From positions 124,001 through 188,000 of the forward strand of contig CBDFIY010000003.1 of assembly GCA_965248335.1 (NCBI GenBank): DNA of 64,000 nucleotides, read 5' to 3'. This document shows, in pieces, positions 38,228-45,905 of this stretch (the first letter of the stretch is position 1; each line of letters begins with the position of its first letter). The position numbers were made by a program, and so were the translations under genes. The stretch is from CAKMZU01 sp965248335 (GTDB lineage: Bacteria > Pseudomonadota > Gammaproteobacteria > Pseudomonadales > DT-91). Below the pieces are notes generated by a model. That model saw nothing but the letters and a program-made list of their open reading frames with translations. It did not search any database and was not told the DNA's origin.

Positions 38228-39304
38228 TTATGCCGCCTGATTTATTTCCCTATTACTTTTAGATTTCCCTGGGTTTAAATAAACCTCAGCAATGTGATCC
38301 CAGTTTCTAATGTCGCCACTCCATCGCTCTGGGTGCGCCATTTTCGCCTGTAGATAAACAGCTTTACGGTTGATTAAGATAATTCTATCTTGCTTCGTAT
38401 GACGCTCTACAGGCGTGACATATTTTATGCTGCTATGTCTGTGCTCATGATTATACCAATCAGCAAATCCATTCACCCATTTTCGTGCTAAATCTAAACC
38501 CTCAAAGGCTTTTTCTGGGTATTCTGGTCGATACTTAAGTGTTCTAAATAATGACTCAGAATAAGGGTTATCATTACTAACAGAGGGGCGGCTAAACGAC
38601 GGAGCAACCCCTAATTCTTGCAGTGTCGCTAGCATTGTTGCGCCTTTCATCGGGCTACCGTTGTCCGAATGTAAGATCACCTGATTCGGCTTAATCCCTT
38701 CACGCAAGCAAATATCTGTCATTAAATCTGCGGCCAATGCACTGCTTTCTTGTTCATATACCTGCCAACCAACAATCTTTCGGCTATAAATATCCATGAC
38801 AAGATACAAGTAATAAAACAAGCCTTTTACCGTTGTTGGTAAATACGTAATATCCCAACTATAAATCTGATTCGGGCCTGTGGCCGTCAACGATTCAGGT
38901 TTTGTAATAACTCTGGCAGGCTTACTTCTCAGCCGATGCTTATCTTGTTTATGTGCTTTTAACACACGGTAAATAGTGGATTCAGATGCGATGTACACAC
39001 CTTTATCTGCAAGCATTGGCACGATGACGCTGGGCGATAAATTCGCGTATTCAGGTTGGTTGCAGACCTGAATAATACGCTGTCTCTCAAGCTCACTGAG
39101 CTTATTACAAGGGCTGTGCTTGGCTGACAAACGACCATCTTCATCGCCCTCTGGTCGCGCCCAGCGCTGTAATGTTTTTGGTGTAATGCCTATAATATCG
39201 CAAGCCTGCCTTTGCCTGGCACCATTGGATCGAGCCTCGCTAATCAAGTGAATAATATCATCACGCTCTTGTTTCACTATTAGCTGGCCTCGTCGCTTTC
39301 CCAT
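38228..39304 (-). CDS. IS3-family transposase OrfB (integrase domain)
   Basis: The 358-residue frame has an N-terminal helix-turn-helix (RQRQACDIIGITPKTLQRWA), an HTH_21-like linker and an rve-type integrase core with the DDE residues in YSWDITYLP, VILHSDNGSPM and NPYSESLFRTLKY. The usual product is an OrfAB fusion produced by a -1 frameshift in the overlap with orfA at AAAAAAAAG (minus strand, 39323-39315); the -1 frame is open across that site. All motifs look intact. Confidence 0.92.
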   Translation of the reverse strand: MGKRRGQLIVKQERDDIIHLISEARSNGARQRQACDIIGITPKTLQRWARPEGDEDGRLSAKHSPCNKLSELERQRIIQVCNQPEYANLSPSVIVPMLADKGVYIASESTIYRVLKAHKQDKHRLRSKPARVITKPESLTATGPNQIYSWDITYLPTTVKGLFYYLYLVMDIYSRKIVGWQVYEQESSALAADLMTDICLREGIKPNQVILHSDNGSPMKGATMLATLQELGVAPSFSRPSVSNDNPYSESLFRTLKYRPEYPEKAFEGLDLARKWVNGFADWYNHEHRHSSIKYVTPVERHTKQDRIILINRKAVYLQAKMAHPERWSGDIRNWDHIAEVYLNPGKSKSNREINQAA

Positions 39305-39801
39305 ATTTCGTGGACTTTTTTTTGGAGTACTAGCAGCGCTGCTGTTTCAGCTAATGCCTTATCTTTACGGTTTAACTCCTTTTTTAGTAACTTAATGTCA
39401 TTTTTAAATTGCTTATTCTCACTTTGAATTTCTGAAGCAGTCGATAGGGGCTTATTCTTGATAAAATCACCTCTCCATTGGTTGATATGATGTGGGTATA
39501 TTCCTTTCTCTCGGCAAAGCTGGCTGATGTCCTCGACGCTCAAAGATCCGCAGGCAATGACCATATTCAAACGTTCTTCAGCGCTCCAATCTTGGGGCCT
39601 TTTTTCTTTAACCATGGTCATTACCCCACCATCTAATGGTTGATTAAGCCGTTGCTCTTTAGCCTGTCTAATCCATTTTTGTAACGTCGAATGGCCAATA
39701 CCTAAGTTTTCAGCCACATCCTTGATGCTCATACATTCTTGTCGGCTCAATGCCTTTTCTATTGCCTGTATCTTAAACGAATGGGTAAACGATTTTCTCA
39801 T
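39280..39801 (-). CDS. IS3-family transposase OrfA (DNA-binding)
   Basis: The 173-residue protein has two helix-turn-helix units (SIKDVAENLGIGHSTLQKWI and VEDISQLCREKGIYPHHINQ) and a C-terminal leucine-zipper-like coiled coil (EIQSENKQFKNDIKLLKKEL), as in long OrfA proteins of the IS3 family. Its last codons overlap orfB. Alone it usually acts as a regulator of transposition; fused to OrfB it is the transposase. Confidence 0.9.
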   Translation of the reverse strand: MRKSFTHSFKIQAIEKALSRQECMSIKDVAENLGIGHSTLQKWIRQAKEQRLNQPLDGGVMTMVKEKRPQDWSAEERLNMVIACGSLSVEDISQLCREKGIYPHHINQWRGDFIKNKPLSTASEIQSENKQFKNDIKLLKKELNRKDKALAETAALLVLQKKVHEIWESDEAS

Positions 39802-41272
39802 TTTTTATGCCTCTAATTAAAATTTTAGAGGCGACAAGTATCCTGACACAGGGGGACCCCTGCTGATTACCTTTCAGTTGCAGAAAATAGTCAGCTTCTT
39901 TTTCAATAATCTTTTTTGCGATTTCTTTTTGGCATCCCATCGCATCAATGGTAATAGTGGCATTTTTTACCTCAATTCTGTCGATAAGCTTCGGCAAAGT
40001 TTTGATTTCATTTTTCTTTCCTTCTGATTCGAGGGCACACAGCGTCAGGCCTCGGCTTTGAGACCATGCACTAATAACATGGATGGCTTCTCGACCATTG
40101 TGCCTTGTTCCTCGCATCGTTTTGCCGTCTAATGAAATAACATCTCCTGTAGATTCACCCTGCAAACTTGAAACGAATGTCGTAAACCCTTCAATCAAAT
40201 CTCTTGGTCTTATGCATGCAAGTAAAAACCGTAATGTTTCTGCACAGGGAGCAGATTCGATATCTGTATGCTTCTGCAGCCAGTCAAGCTTCATAGCTGC
40301 AAAATTAGACATGCTGTTAGGGCTATCATAACCACTTATTATTGATGAAAAAACGATTAGAAGGAGGCTTTCAAGGCTGTGTTTTTGATTGATGCCTTGT
40401 CGCGGATCTCTTATTGAGGCTGTACATGCAGATATATTCATGGTGTTTGGATGGCAGAAAACTATCTTTGACAATAGGTATGAGAAATTGACTATTTTAA
40501 TATTGAATTTTTCAAGGACTTCGTATTATATGACAGCTTAAACTTTGTACTGATCAAAAAGTGCTAGGAAGCCCTGGAGGGCTTAAGGGTTTTTTGTAAA
40601 TCAATGGTTAGGCGATGTAGCTGTATGCTATTTGCCTCGATAATAAAAGGGCTAGGTAGATTTAGTTCGACAAAGAAATGAGGCTTTACTTGTGGAATAA
40701 GGAGGTTGTCGTGGCTTAACATTTGCCCTTCAATCCAAGATTGTGTCTCACTATCGAACAGGGTTATGCTGCTGTCTTTCATGGAAATAGCAAGCTTGAC
40801 TGAATGATATTCTCCAGATGGTAGTTCAAGTGTCGATATGAATTGTGATTCAAGTATTGCTAGTTCAATCTTTTTATTTATATTAATTGTAAAAACTTTA
40901 TTGTTTACGTTTGTAAAGCTCGTACTTACGATATTTATCGGTAAGCTCATAACGCCAGATTCGCTAGATTGAAAGCCTAAAAGTATCGCCCCTGTTGGTC
41001 CATCAGCTTGATCATTTAAAGTACAAGAAATAAAAAATAAAAAAGGGAAAAGTTTTATAAATAATTTCATGTAAATTTATTATTCCAAATAAATAATTTT
41101 TAGTATAGTGGAGTGTCATAAAGTTGAGAGGTGTTGTTAATTATATTCTTGGTTTTTCAAGGCTGGCTGTTTGGTTCTTTTCCATACGCCATTCAGATTG
41201 TTTATTGAGTAGGTTTGTTATCTGCTAAACAGTACAGGAGTTTGTTATTATACGAATTTTAGAGGATTTATT

Positions 41273-41608
41273 ATGTCATCATTACCCGCATGTCCTGAAT
41301 GTCAGTCAGCTTATACTTATGAAGATCGCGGTTTTTTGATTTGCCCAGAGTGCGGCAATGAATGGACGGCGGGGGCTGTTGCCGATGATGATGAGAAAAA
41401 AGTTGTCGACGCTAACGGTAATCTGCTGGTAGATGGCGATACAGTTACGGTGATCAAGGACTTGAAAGTGAAAGGCTCGTCATCCGTTGTTAAGGTGGGC
41501 ACGAAAGTTAAAAACATTCGACTGGTTGACGGTGATCATGATATCGATTGTAAGATCGATGGCATTGGGGCAATGAAGTTGAAATCGCAATTTGTTAAAA
41601 AAGTCTAA
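41273..41608 (+). CDS. yjdM: YjdM/PhnA-like zinc-ribbon protein
   Basis: This 111-residue cytoplasmic protein has an N-terminal zinc ribbon (ACPECQ ... ICPECGNEW) and the C-terminal PhnA fold (LVDGDTVTVIKDLKVKGSS ... VKVGTKVKNIRLVDGDHDID). It was once named PhnA but its role in phosphonate use is not supported in general; the true function is unknown. It stands alone, divergent from the broken lipoprotein gene, with a strong hairpin after it. Confidence 0.92.
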   Translation: MSSLPACPECQSAYTYEDRGFLICPECGNEWTAGAVADDDEKKVVDANGNLLVDGDTVTVIKDLKVKGSSSVVKVGTKVKNIRLVDGDHDIDCKIDGIGAMKLKSQFVKKV

Positions 41609-41623
41609 TAAGTGGCATTAGGC

Positions 41624-41659
41624 AGCATTGGCTATAACTGCTTTCGCATAGCCAATGCT
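41624..41659. terminator. Bidirectional hairpin between yjdM and the cupin gene
   Basis: A perfect 12-bp stem AGCATTGGCTAT / ATAGCCAATGCT with a 12-nt loop lies between two convergent genes. The flanks are only mildly T-rich, so it may act as a bidirectional terminator or mRNA-end stabiliser. Confidence 0.6.
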
Positions 41660-41671
41660 AAGCATATTTAT

Positions 41672-42142
41672 TCAGGGTTTAGGTTGGTCTACCAGCACGG
41701 TGAGAGGTTGGCCGTCTCGTACGTTGGCATAAACAACATAGAGGATGACAGGTTCGTCACCGATGCTCTCGCCAAAATGATTTCTGTTTACGGACTCATT
41801 AAAAGCTTCGCCCGCTTTAAATTCTTTCGATTGCCCATCCTCTGTTGTTACCCTTAAATGTCCTTGGACGACAATAGCTGTATTGATCATCGGGTGGAAG
41901 TGGAGAGGTAAGCGCATGTTTCCGGGGATGGTGATTTTTAAAACATGTATTTCGGGTTGGCCGGTGAGGTAAGGAGGAAGCGCCTTGCCAGCCCAAGTTT
42001 CTGAACTTTTTAGCAAGCTCACAACTTCAACTTTATCGCTATAGTGAGCAGCAGGGTGTGCTTGAGGGGGTGTTGACGAAGGACAAGATAATGCCCATTG
42101 AGAAGAAAAAATAACCATTAAAAAGAAAAAGTGTGCTTTCAC
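41672..42142 (-). CDS. Exported cupin-fold protein
   Basis: A signal peptide (KAHFFFLMVIFSSQWALS) precedes a single cupin domain with the metal-ligand motif LPLHFHPMINTAIVVQG, the second motif TEDGQSKEFKAGEAF and HFGESIGDEPVILYVVYA. Exported single-domain cupins may be metal-dependent enzymes or binding proteins, and the substrate is unknown. I prefer the GTG at 42142, which follows AAGGTG by 6 bases; an ATG at 42160 is in frame but has no such site. No operon partners. Confidence 0.8.
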   Translation of the reverse strand: MKAHFFFLMVIFSSQWALSCPSSTPPQAHPAAHYSDKVEVVSLLKSSETWAGKALPPYLTGQPEIHVLKITIPGNMRLPLHFHPMINTAIVVQGHLRVTTEDGQSKEFKAGEAFNESVNRNHFGESIGDEPVILYVVYANVRDGQPLTVLVDQPKP

Positions 42143-42220
42143 GGTAATCACCTTGATCATAGCTCTAATTAAACTAAGGCTTCTGACTCTAGGTTAAATA
42201 AAAAGTTCACCTATGCGATT

Positions 42221-42715
42221 TTAGCTGTGTGCCTGTAAGTAGAGGTAAACTTGTGCTGTCATCTGTAGGCAAACAAAAGCAAAGAAGCCTGCAATAACGT
42301 CATCAACCATGATGCCAAAGCCGCCTTTAACACGTTTATCAATCAACCCAATGGGGAAGGGTTTAATGATGTCAAAAAAGCGGAAATAGACAAAACCAAT
42401 AACTACCCATAGCCAATGCGGGCTAGGTATAAATAAAAGCGTCAGCCACAGCCCGACAAACTCATCCCAAACAATGGAGCCATGATCATGTACGCCACAG
42501 TCTTTTGCGGTTTTTCCACAAATATAAATGCCAGCGAGTGCGCTAATCACGAGCATGATTATGTAGCCTTGCTCACTGAGATAGGCGTGAAAAAGGTAGA
42601 AAAAAGGAATCGCAGCAAGGGTGCCGAAAGTGCCGGGCGCAAAAGGTGCAAGTCCAGAGCCAAAACCTGTGGCTAAAAGATGAACAGGGTTTTTAAGATT
42701 GAAGGGTTTCATCAT
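42221..42715 (-). CDS. pgpA: Phosphatidylglycerophosphatase A
   Basis: This inner-membrane enzyme of about 165 residues removes phosphate from phosphatidylglycerophosphate. It shows LLATGFGSGLAPFAPGTFGT, DHGSIVWDEFVGLW and FDIIKPFPIGLIDKRVKGGFG with the acidic MVDDVIAG. The start is taken at one of the two adjacent ATG codons near 42715; a TTG at 42727 is also in frame. It overlaps thiL, the last step of the conserved ribD-ribBA-ribH-nusB-thiL-pgpA order. Confidence 0.95.
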   Translation of the reverse strand: MMKPFNLKNPVHLLATGFGSGLAPFAPGTFGTLAAIPFFYLFHAYLSEQGYIIMLVISALAGIYICGKTAKDCGVHDHGSIVWDEFVGLWLTLLFIPSPHWLWVVIGFVYFRFFDIIKPFPIGLIDKRVKGGFGIMVDDVIAGFFAFVCLQMTAQVYLYLQAHS

Positions 42716-43685
42716 GAAAGTGGTCAAATCCCAAGAGTGACTCGAAGTTAAGGCCTATGTTATTTCCGGTGAAGCAGAGGCTTTGTGTGTCAGTTATTCT
42801 GCCAATACAGTGCATATTGTCAATAGGGAAGTTGTTAGGTGGTAGGCGGCTTGTAAAGCAAAGTTTATAATCATCGCCTCCTGTAAGGGCAAGTTGTAAT
42901 GCCTCTTTAGGTGAGCAGTTGCGTAGAAGCGCCGAAGATAAGGGTATTTGCTGGAGGCCAATTTCTGCCCCGACACTTGATGCGTTCAATATATGGCCGA
43001 GGTCTTGCAAAAGACCGTCAGAAATATCAATACAACTGGAGGCAACCTTCAGTAATCGTAATTGTAACCCAATGTTAATTTCAGGTTGGGGGTCTAAATA
43101 GGCGTCGATTAAGCGTGCTTTATCTTGCCGGGTAATCGGCCTTCTCTCGAAATAAGCAGCAAGGCCTAGCGCGGCATCTCCCAGCATTCCACTCACATAA
43201 ATATAATCCGATATTTTTGCGCCAGAGCGATACAGGGCGCAGCCTTGTGGCAGCTCGCCAAAGACGGTCACGGAAAACTGCATCGTTTGTTGGTTTTGAG
43301 TGCGTGTGGTATCGCCCCCGATTAAGCAGACATCATGCTTATTAGCTGCGTTAAAAAGCCCCGATGAGAACTCTCCTAGCCAAGATGCATCAAGTGAAGG
43401 AATGCTCATCGCAAGCGTAAAATGACGGGGTTTAGCACCCATGGCAGCCAAGTCGCTGAGCGCAACATTTAAGGCGCGCGAGCCAATCGCATAAGGGTTG
43501 GCATCTCGAGGAAAGTGCGTACCTGCAATAGAGGTATCGACAGAAACGGCTTGCTGGGTAGTGGGGGGTGCTTGAATGATGGCGCAGTCATCGCCAATGC
43601 CTTGAATAAGGCCTTCTGCTGGCTTTTGTTTGCCAGTAAAAAAATCGCGGATGAGGCGAAATTCATTCGCCTCTTTGATCATCAT
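42693..43685 (-). CDS. thiL: Thiamine-monophosphate kinase
   Basis: This 330-residue kinase phosphorylates thiamine phosphate to thiamine diphosphate. Seen are GIGDDCAII near the start, DLAAMGAKPRHFTLAM, LIGGDTTRT, SGMLGDAALGLA, CIDISDGLLQDLGHI and ALTGGDDYKLCFT, the usual AIR-synthase-like family motifs. It lies 15 bp after nusB and overlaps pgpA, so all are likely one transcript. Confidence 0.96.
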   Translation of the reverse strand: MMIKEANEFRLIRDFFTGKQKPAEGLIQGIGDDCAIIQAPPTTQQAVSVDTSIAGTHFPRDANPYAIGSRALNVALSDLAAMGAKPRHFTLAMSIPSLDASWLGEFSSGLFNAANKHDVCLIGGDTTRTQNQQTMQFSVTVFGELPQGCALYRSGAKISDYIYVSGMLGDAALGLAAYFERRPITRQDKARLIDAYLDPQPEINIGLQLRLLKVASSCIDISDGLLQDLGHILNASSVGAEIGLQQIPLSSALLRNCSPKEALQLALTGGDDYKLCFTSRLPPNNFPIDNMHCIGRITDTQSLCFTGNNIGLNFESLLGFDHFHDETLQS

Positions 43686-43700
43686 GCATAACCTTCATGG

Positions 43701-44174
43701 TTAACGTTTATTGTTTTTTGCGCTTATTTCAAGTGCCCTGAATTCGGGGGCAGCTTTATCCAGAATGGCATTGATGAACTTATGACTATCTTCAGCGCCA
43801 AATTTCTTGGCAAGCGAAACGGCCTCATTAATCACCACTTTGTAGGGCGTATCTATACGTGACTGAAGTTCGTAAACGGACATACGTAAAAGCGCATGCT
43901 CTACCGGATTAATATCAGTCAATGCACGATCTGTTAGATGCTTTTCAATGGTTTGATCAATGACATCAAGTGTTGCCGGCACCTGATGCACGATATCGGA
44001 AAAATAAAGCACGTCAACCTTCGTAAAATCGTTGTCGGTGCGGAACTCGGCTTCGATTTTATTGAGCGGTGCTCGCGTCATTTTCCATTGATACAAAGCC
44101 TGCATGGCGTAATGTCTGGCTTTACGCCTTTTGGCGATGAGTATCTGGTGTTCCGTGAGGGTTTTTTTTGTCAT
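43701..44174 (-). CDS. nusB: Transcription antitermination protein NusB
   Basis: This 157-residue RNA-binding protein of the NusB/NusE antitermination complex has RRKARHYAMQALYQWKM at the start, NPVEHALLRMSVYEL and YKVVINEAVSLAKKFGAEDS. Its start overlaps the stop of ribH by 4 bases. It acts with NusA and S10 on rRNA leader transcripts. Confidence 0.96.
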   Translation of the reverse strand: MTKKTLTEHQILIAKRRKARHYAMQALYQWKMTRAPLNKIEAEFRTDNDFTKVDVLYFSDIVHQVPATLDVIDQTIEKHLTDRALTDINPVEHALLRMSVYELQSRIDTPYKVVINEAVSLAKKFGAEDSHKFINAILDKAAPEFRALEISAKNNKR

Positions 44175-44647
44175 GTTATTGTTTTCATCAGGTTTGCCAT
44201 CTCTATGGCAGATAACGCGGCCTCTTCTCCTTTATTGCCGGCTTTGGTGCCCGCCCGTTCTATGGCTTGCTCAATAGTATCGACTGTTAAGACACCGAAA
44301 GTGACGGGAATATTTTGTTTAAGGCTGATATGGCTTAAGCCGCTCACGCATTCGCCAGCGACATATTCAAAATGTGGCGTACCGCCCCGAATAACAGCGC
44401 CAAGGGCAATAATGGCATCATAATTACCTTTTGTGGCAACCTGCTGGACAGTGAGAGGGATCTCGAAAGCACCGGGGGTGTATATCACGGTAATGTTTTC
44501 AGCTTTCGCGCCGTGACGTAATAAACAGTTCTTTGCGCCTTCTAATAGATTTTCAACGACGAATGAGTGCCATCTACCGATAACAATGGCAAAGGTTCTG
44601 TCGGTGGCGATTAAATCAGCTTCAATGGTTGTAATAGACATAGTCAT
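44171..44647 (-). CDS. ribH: 6,7-dimethyl-8-ribityllumazine synthase
   Basis: This 158-residue enzyme condenses the pyrimidine and the four-carbon phosphate in riboflavin synthesis. Motifs: VIYTPGAFEIPLTVQQVA, ALGAVIRGGTPHFEYVAGE (catalytic His) and VTFGVLTVDTIEQAIERAG. It overlaps ribBA by 1 base and nusB by 4 bases, so it is tightly coupled. Confidence 0.97.
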   Translation of the reverse strand: MTMSITTIEADLIATDRTFAIVIGRWHSFVVENLLEGAKNCLLRHGAKAENITVIYTPGAFEIPLTVQQVATKGNYDAIIALGAVIRGGTPHFEYVAGECVSGLSHISLKQNIPVTFGVLTVDTIEQAIERAGTKAGNKGEEAALSAIEMANLMKTIT

Positions 44648-45768
44648 TATCCAAGTTCAGTAGAAGGTGAGACAAATTCAACAACTTCAAGGTTGAAACC
44701 AGAGATGGCGCTGTAACGCATAGGGTTAGACATCAACTGCATTTTTCCTACGCCGGCCTCTCTTAAGAGTTGAGAGCCTATACCGACGGATAGGTTCATT
44801 TCTCGGGTGTGCCCTAGGTTCGAGTTTTCAATGTTTTGCTTGCCGATGACAAGGTCGCTCCCGCCAAGTAAGTCTTCAAAGCTTTCTTGCTGATGAATGA
44901 GTACGATGACGCCTTTGCCTTTTTCTTGAATCGCTTTCATTGACTTAGCCATGTTCCAACCGTCAACGCCAGGAATATTGGCCTGTAAAACGTCGCGCAC
45001 GGTGTTGGTTTGTTGAACGCGCGATAAGGTGACTTCTTCCGGGGTAATGTGCCCTTTTTTCAAAACAAAGTGGACGTCATCAAAAAGGTTGTCTTGGTAT
45101 CGCTGGAGAATAAATTCGCCAAATTCTGTTGCGATAGGCGATTCGTCCAATAGAGAAACTGTTTTTTCTGTGGTAAGGCGGTACTGGATGAGGTCGGCAA
45201 CAGTGCCAATTTTGAGCTGATGCTTTTCTGCGAAGGCTTCAAGGTCTGGCCTACGTGCCATTTCTCCGTCATCATTAATGATTTCGACGATAACAGCCGC
45301 GGCTTCGAAACCAGCAAGGCGAGCAAGGTCAGTGCCTGCCTCTGTATGCCCTGCACGTGTCAATACGCCGCCTTTTTGAGCGCGTAATGGGAAAATATGG
45401 CCGGGTTGGACGATATCTTCAGGTTTTGCATTTTTCGCTACTGCTGCATGAATTGTTCGCGCGCGGTCAGCTGCCGATATGCCGGTGGTTACACCTTCTG
45501 AAGCTTCAATAGATAAAGTAAAGTTTGTGCCGTGTGAGCAGCCAGGGTCGGCAACCATTAAGGGCAAATTAAGCTGTTCACAGCGCTCGCCAGACATGGG
45601 TAGACACACAAGACCTCTTGCGTGAGTAATCATGAAGTTGATATCTTCTGGGCGCACACATTCGGCAGCCATGACAAGATCGCCTTCATTTTCTCGGTCT
45701 TCGTCATCCATTAAGATGACCATTTTCCCAAGGCGGATATCATTAATGATTTCTTCAGGCGTATTCAT
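44647..45768 (-). CDS. ribBA: DHBP synthase with degenerate GTP cyclohydrolase II domain
   Basis: The N-terminal half (1-200) is 3,4-dihydroxy-2-butanone 4-phosphate synthase: VILMDDEDRENEGDLVMAAE, CLPMSGERC, PGHIFPLRAQKGGVLTRAGH TEA. The C-terminal half (about 205-373) is RibA-like in shape (NLGHTREMNLSVGIGSQLLREAGVGKMQLMSN) but the zinc-binding cysteines and the RCDCG segment of active GTP cyclohydrolase II are missing; the region reads RVQQTNTVRDVLQANIPG instead. So this half is probably not a cyclohydrolase, and a separate ribA is expected elsewhere. RibE is absent between this gene and ribD. Confidence 0.94.
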   Translation of the reverse strand: MNTPEEIINDIRLGKMVILMDDEDRENEGDLVMAAECVRPEDINFMITHARGLVCLPMSGERCEQLNLPLMVADPGCSHGTNFTLSIEASEGVTTGISAADRARTIHAAVAKNAKPEDIVQPGHIFPLRAQKGGVLTRAGHTEAGTDLARLAGFEAAAVIVEIINDDGEMARRPDLEAFAEKHQLKIGTVADLIQYRLTTEKTVSLLDESPIATEFGEFILQRYQDNLFDDVHFVLKKGHITPEEVTLSRVQQTNTVRDVLQANIPGVDGWNMAKSMKAIQEKGKGVIVLIHQQESFEDLLGGSDLVIGKQNIENSNLGHTREMNLSVGIGSQLLREAGVGKMQLMSNPMRYSAISGFNLEVVEFVSPSTELG

Positions 45769-45905
45769 GGATTACTCACAAACGTGGCGGACGAGGTTGT
45801 CCGAAATTAATGAAAAAGCAGCAGAATTTTAGGGAGTGCAATGCTGAGCCTTAAGCGACTATTAGTCAATCAATTCTTACCTAAATCAGCAATTTTTACC
45901 GATGT

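Larger units (their letters stand above)
38191..39856 (-). mobile_element. IS3-family insertion sequence nested in the ISAs1-like element
   Basis: The ends share the inverted sequence ATACTTGTCGCCT (left around 38204-38216, right around 39832-39844). The host sequence CAGCAACCCC / CCCCTGCTG on either side implies a 4-bp C-run duplication, but exact ends are uncertain because of the homopolymer. It carries two overlapping frames, orfA and orfB, with an A8G slip site in the overlap. It is the youngest of the three nested insertions except possibly for the ISAzo13-like one. Confidence 0.8.
37662..40474 (-). pseudogene. ISAs1-family transposase, split by an IS3 element
   Basis: The N-terminal part (down to about 39860) contains DPRQGINQKHSLESLLLIVF, VISLDGKTMRGTR (first Asp) and ITIDAMGCQKEIAKKI (second Asp). 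The C-terminal part (38186 to 37662) contains WYISSRSPDAKHAAKAIRGH and HWEIENKLHWRLDVTF (Glu region). The two halves join as YFLQLKGNQQG - LLEEIQAFHHKL once the IS3 element is removed. This is the H-repeat/ISAs1 type of transposase. It is inactive in its present form. Confidence 0.88.
37639..40576 (-). mobile_element. ISAs1-like insertion sequence, itself interrupted by an IS3 element
   Basis: Long terminal inverted repeats CAGGGCCTCCTAGCACTTTT and CAGGGCTTCCTAGCACTTTT (read inward) bound the element. The perfect 10-bp duplication GAGGGCTTAA flanks it (37629-37638 and 40577-40586). Without the inner IS3 element the length is about 1.27 kb, normal for the family. Its transposase is split, so it cannot move by itself. 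Its removal restores the frame of the host lipoprotein gene. Confidence 0.88.
33478..41070 (-). pseudogene. DUF4382-like lipoprotein fused to a C80-like cysteine protease domain, broken by insertion sequences
   Basis: Three pieces belong to one gene: 41070-40577 (start), 37628-37443 (middle) and 36124-33478 (rest). Joined with one copy of each target duplication they give 3327 bp, exactly 1109 codons in one frame; the joins read LQKTLKPSIANNTF and GLIQSTYTLDEG. The product starts with a lipoprotein signal (FPFLFFISC), then a DUF4382-like region (LPSGEYHSVKL ... LTIDLQKTL), then beta-rich repeats, a membrane segment (AIVGGSLAGVAGILLVAGSL) and a long C-terminal half. Near the end, VIWNPFGHGSE followed 70 residues later by HINMDGCSLG gives His and Cys in the order and context of C80-type self-cleaving toxin protease domains (MARTX, TcdA/B). 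The call of C80 rests on motif reading only. The largest remaining frame (834 residues from a TTG at 35982) has lost the lipoprotein signal, so the gene is probably inactive. Confidence 0.75.

Noticed and set aside
45769..45905. FMN riboswitch or ribE remnant between ribD and ribBA
   Set aside because: I looked for RFN-type conserved segments and riboflavin-synthase residues and saw neither.
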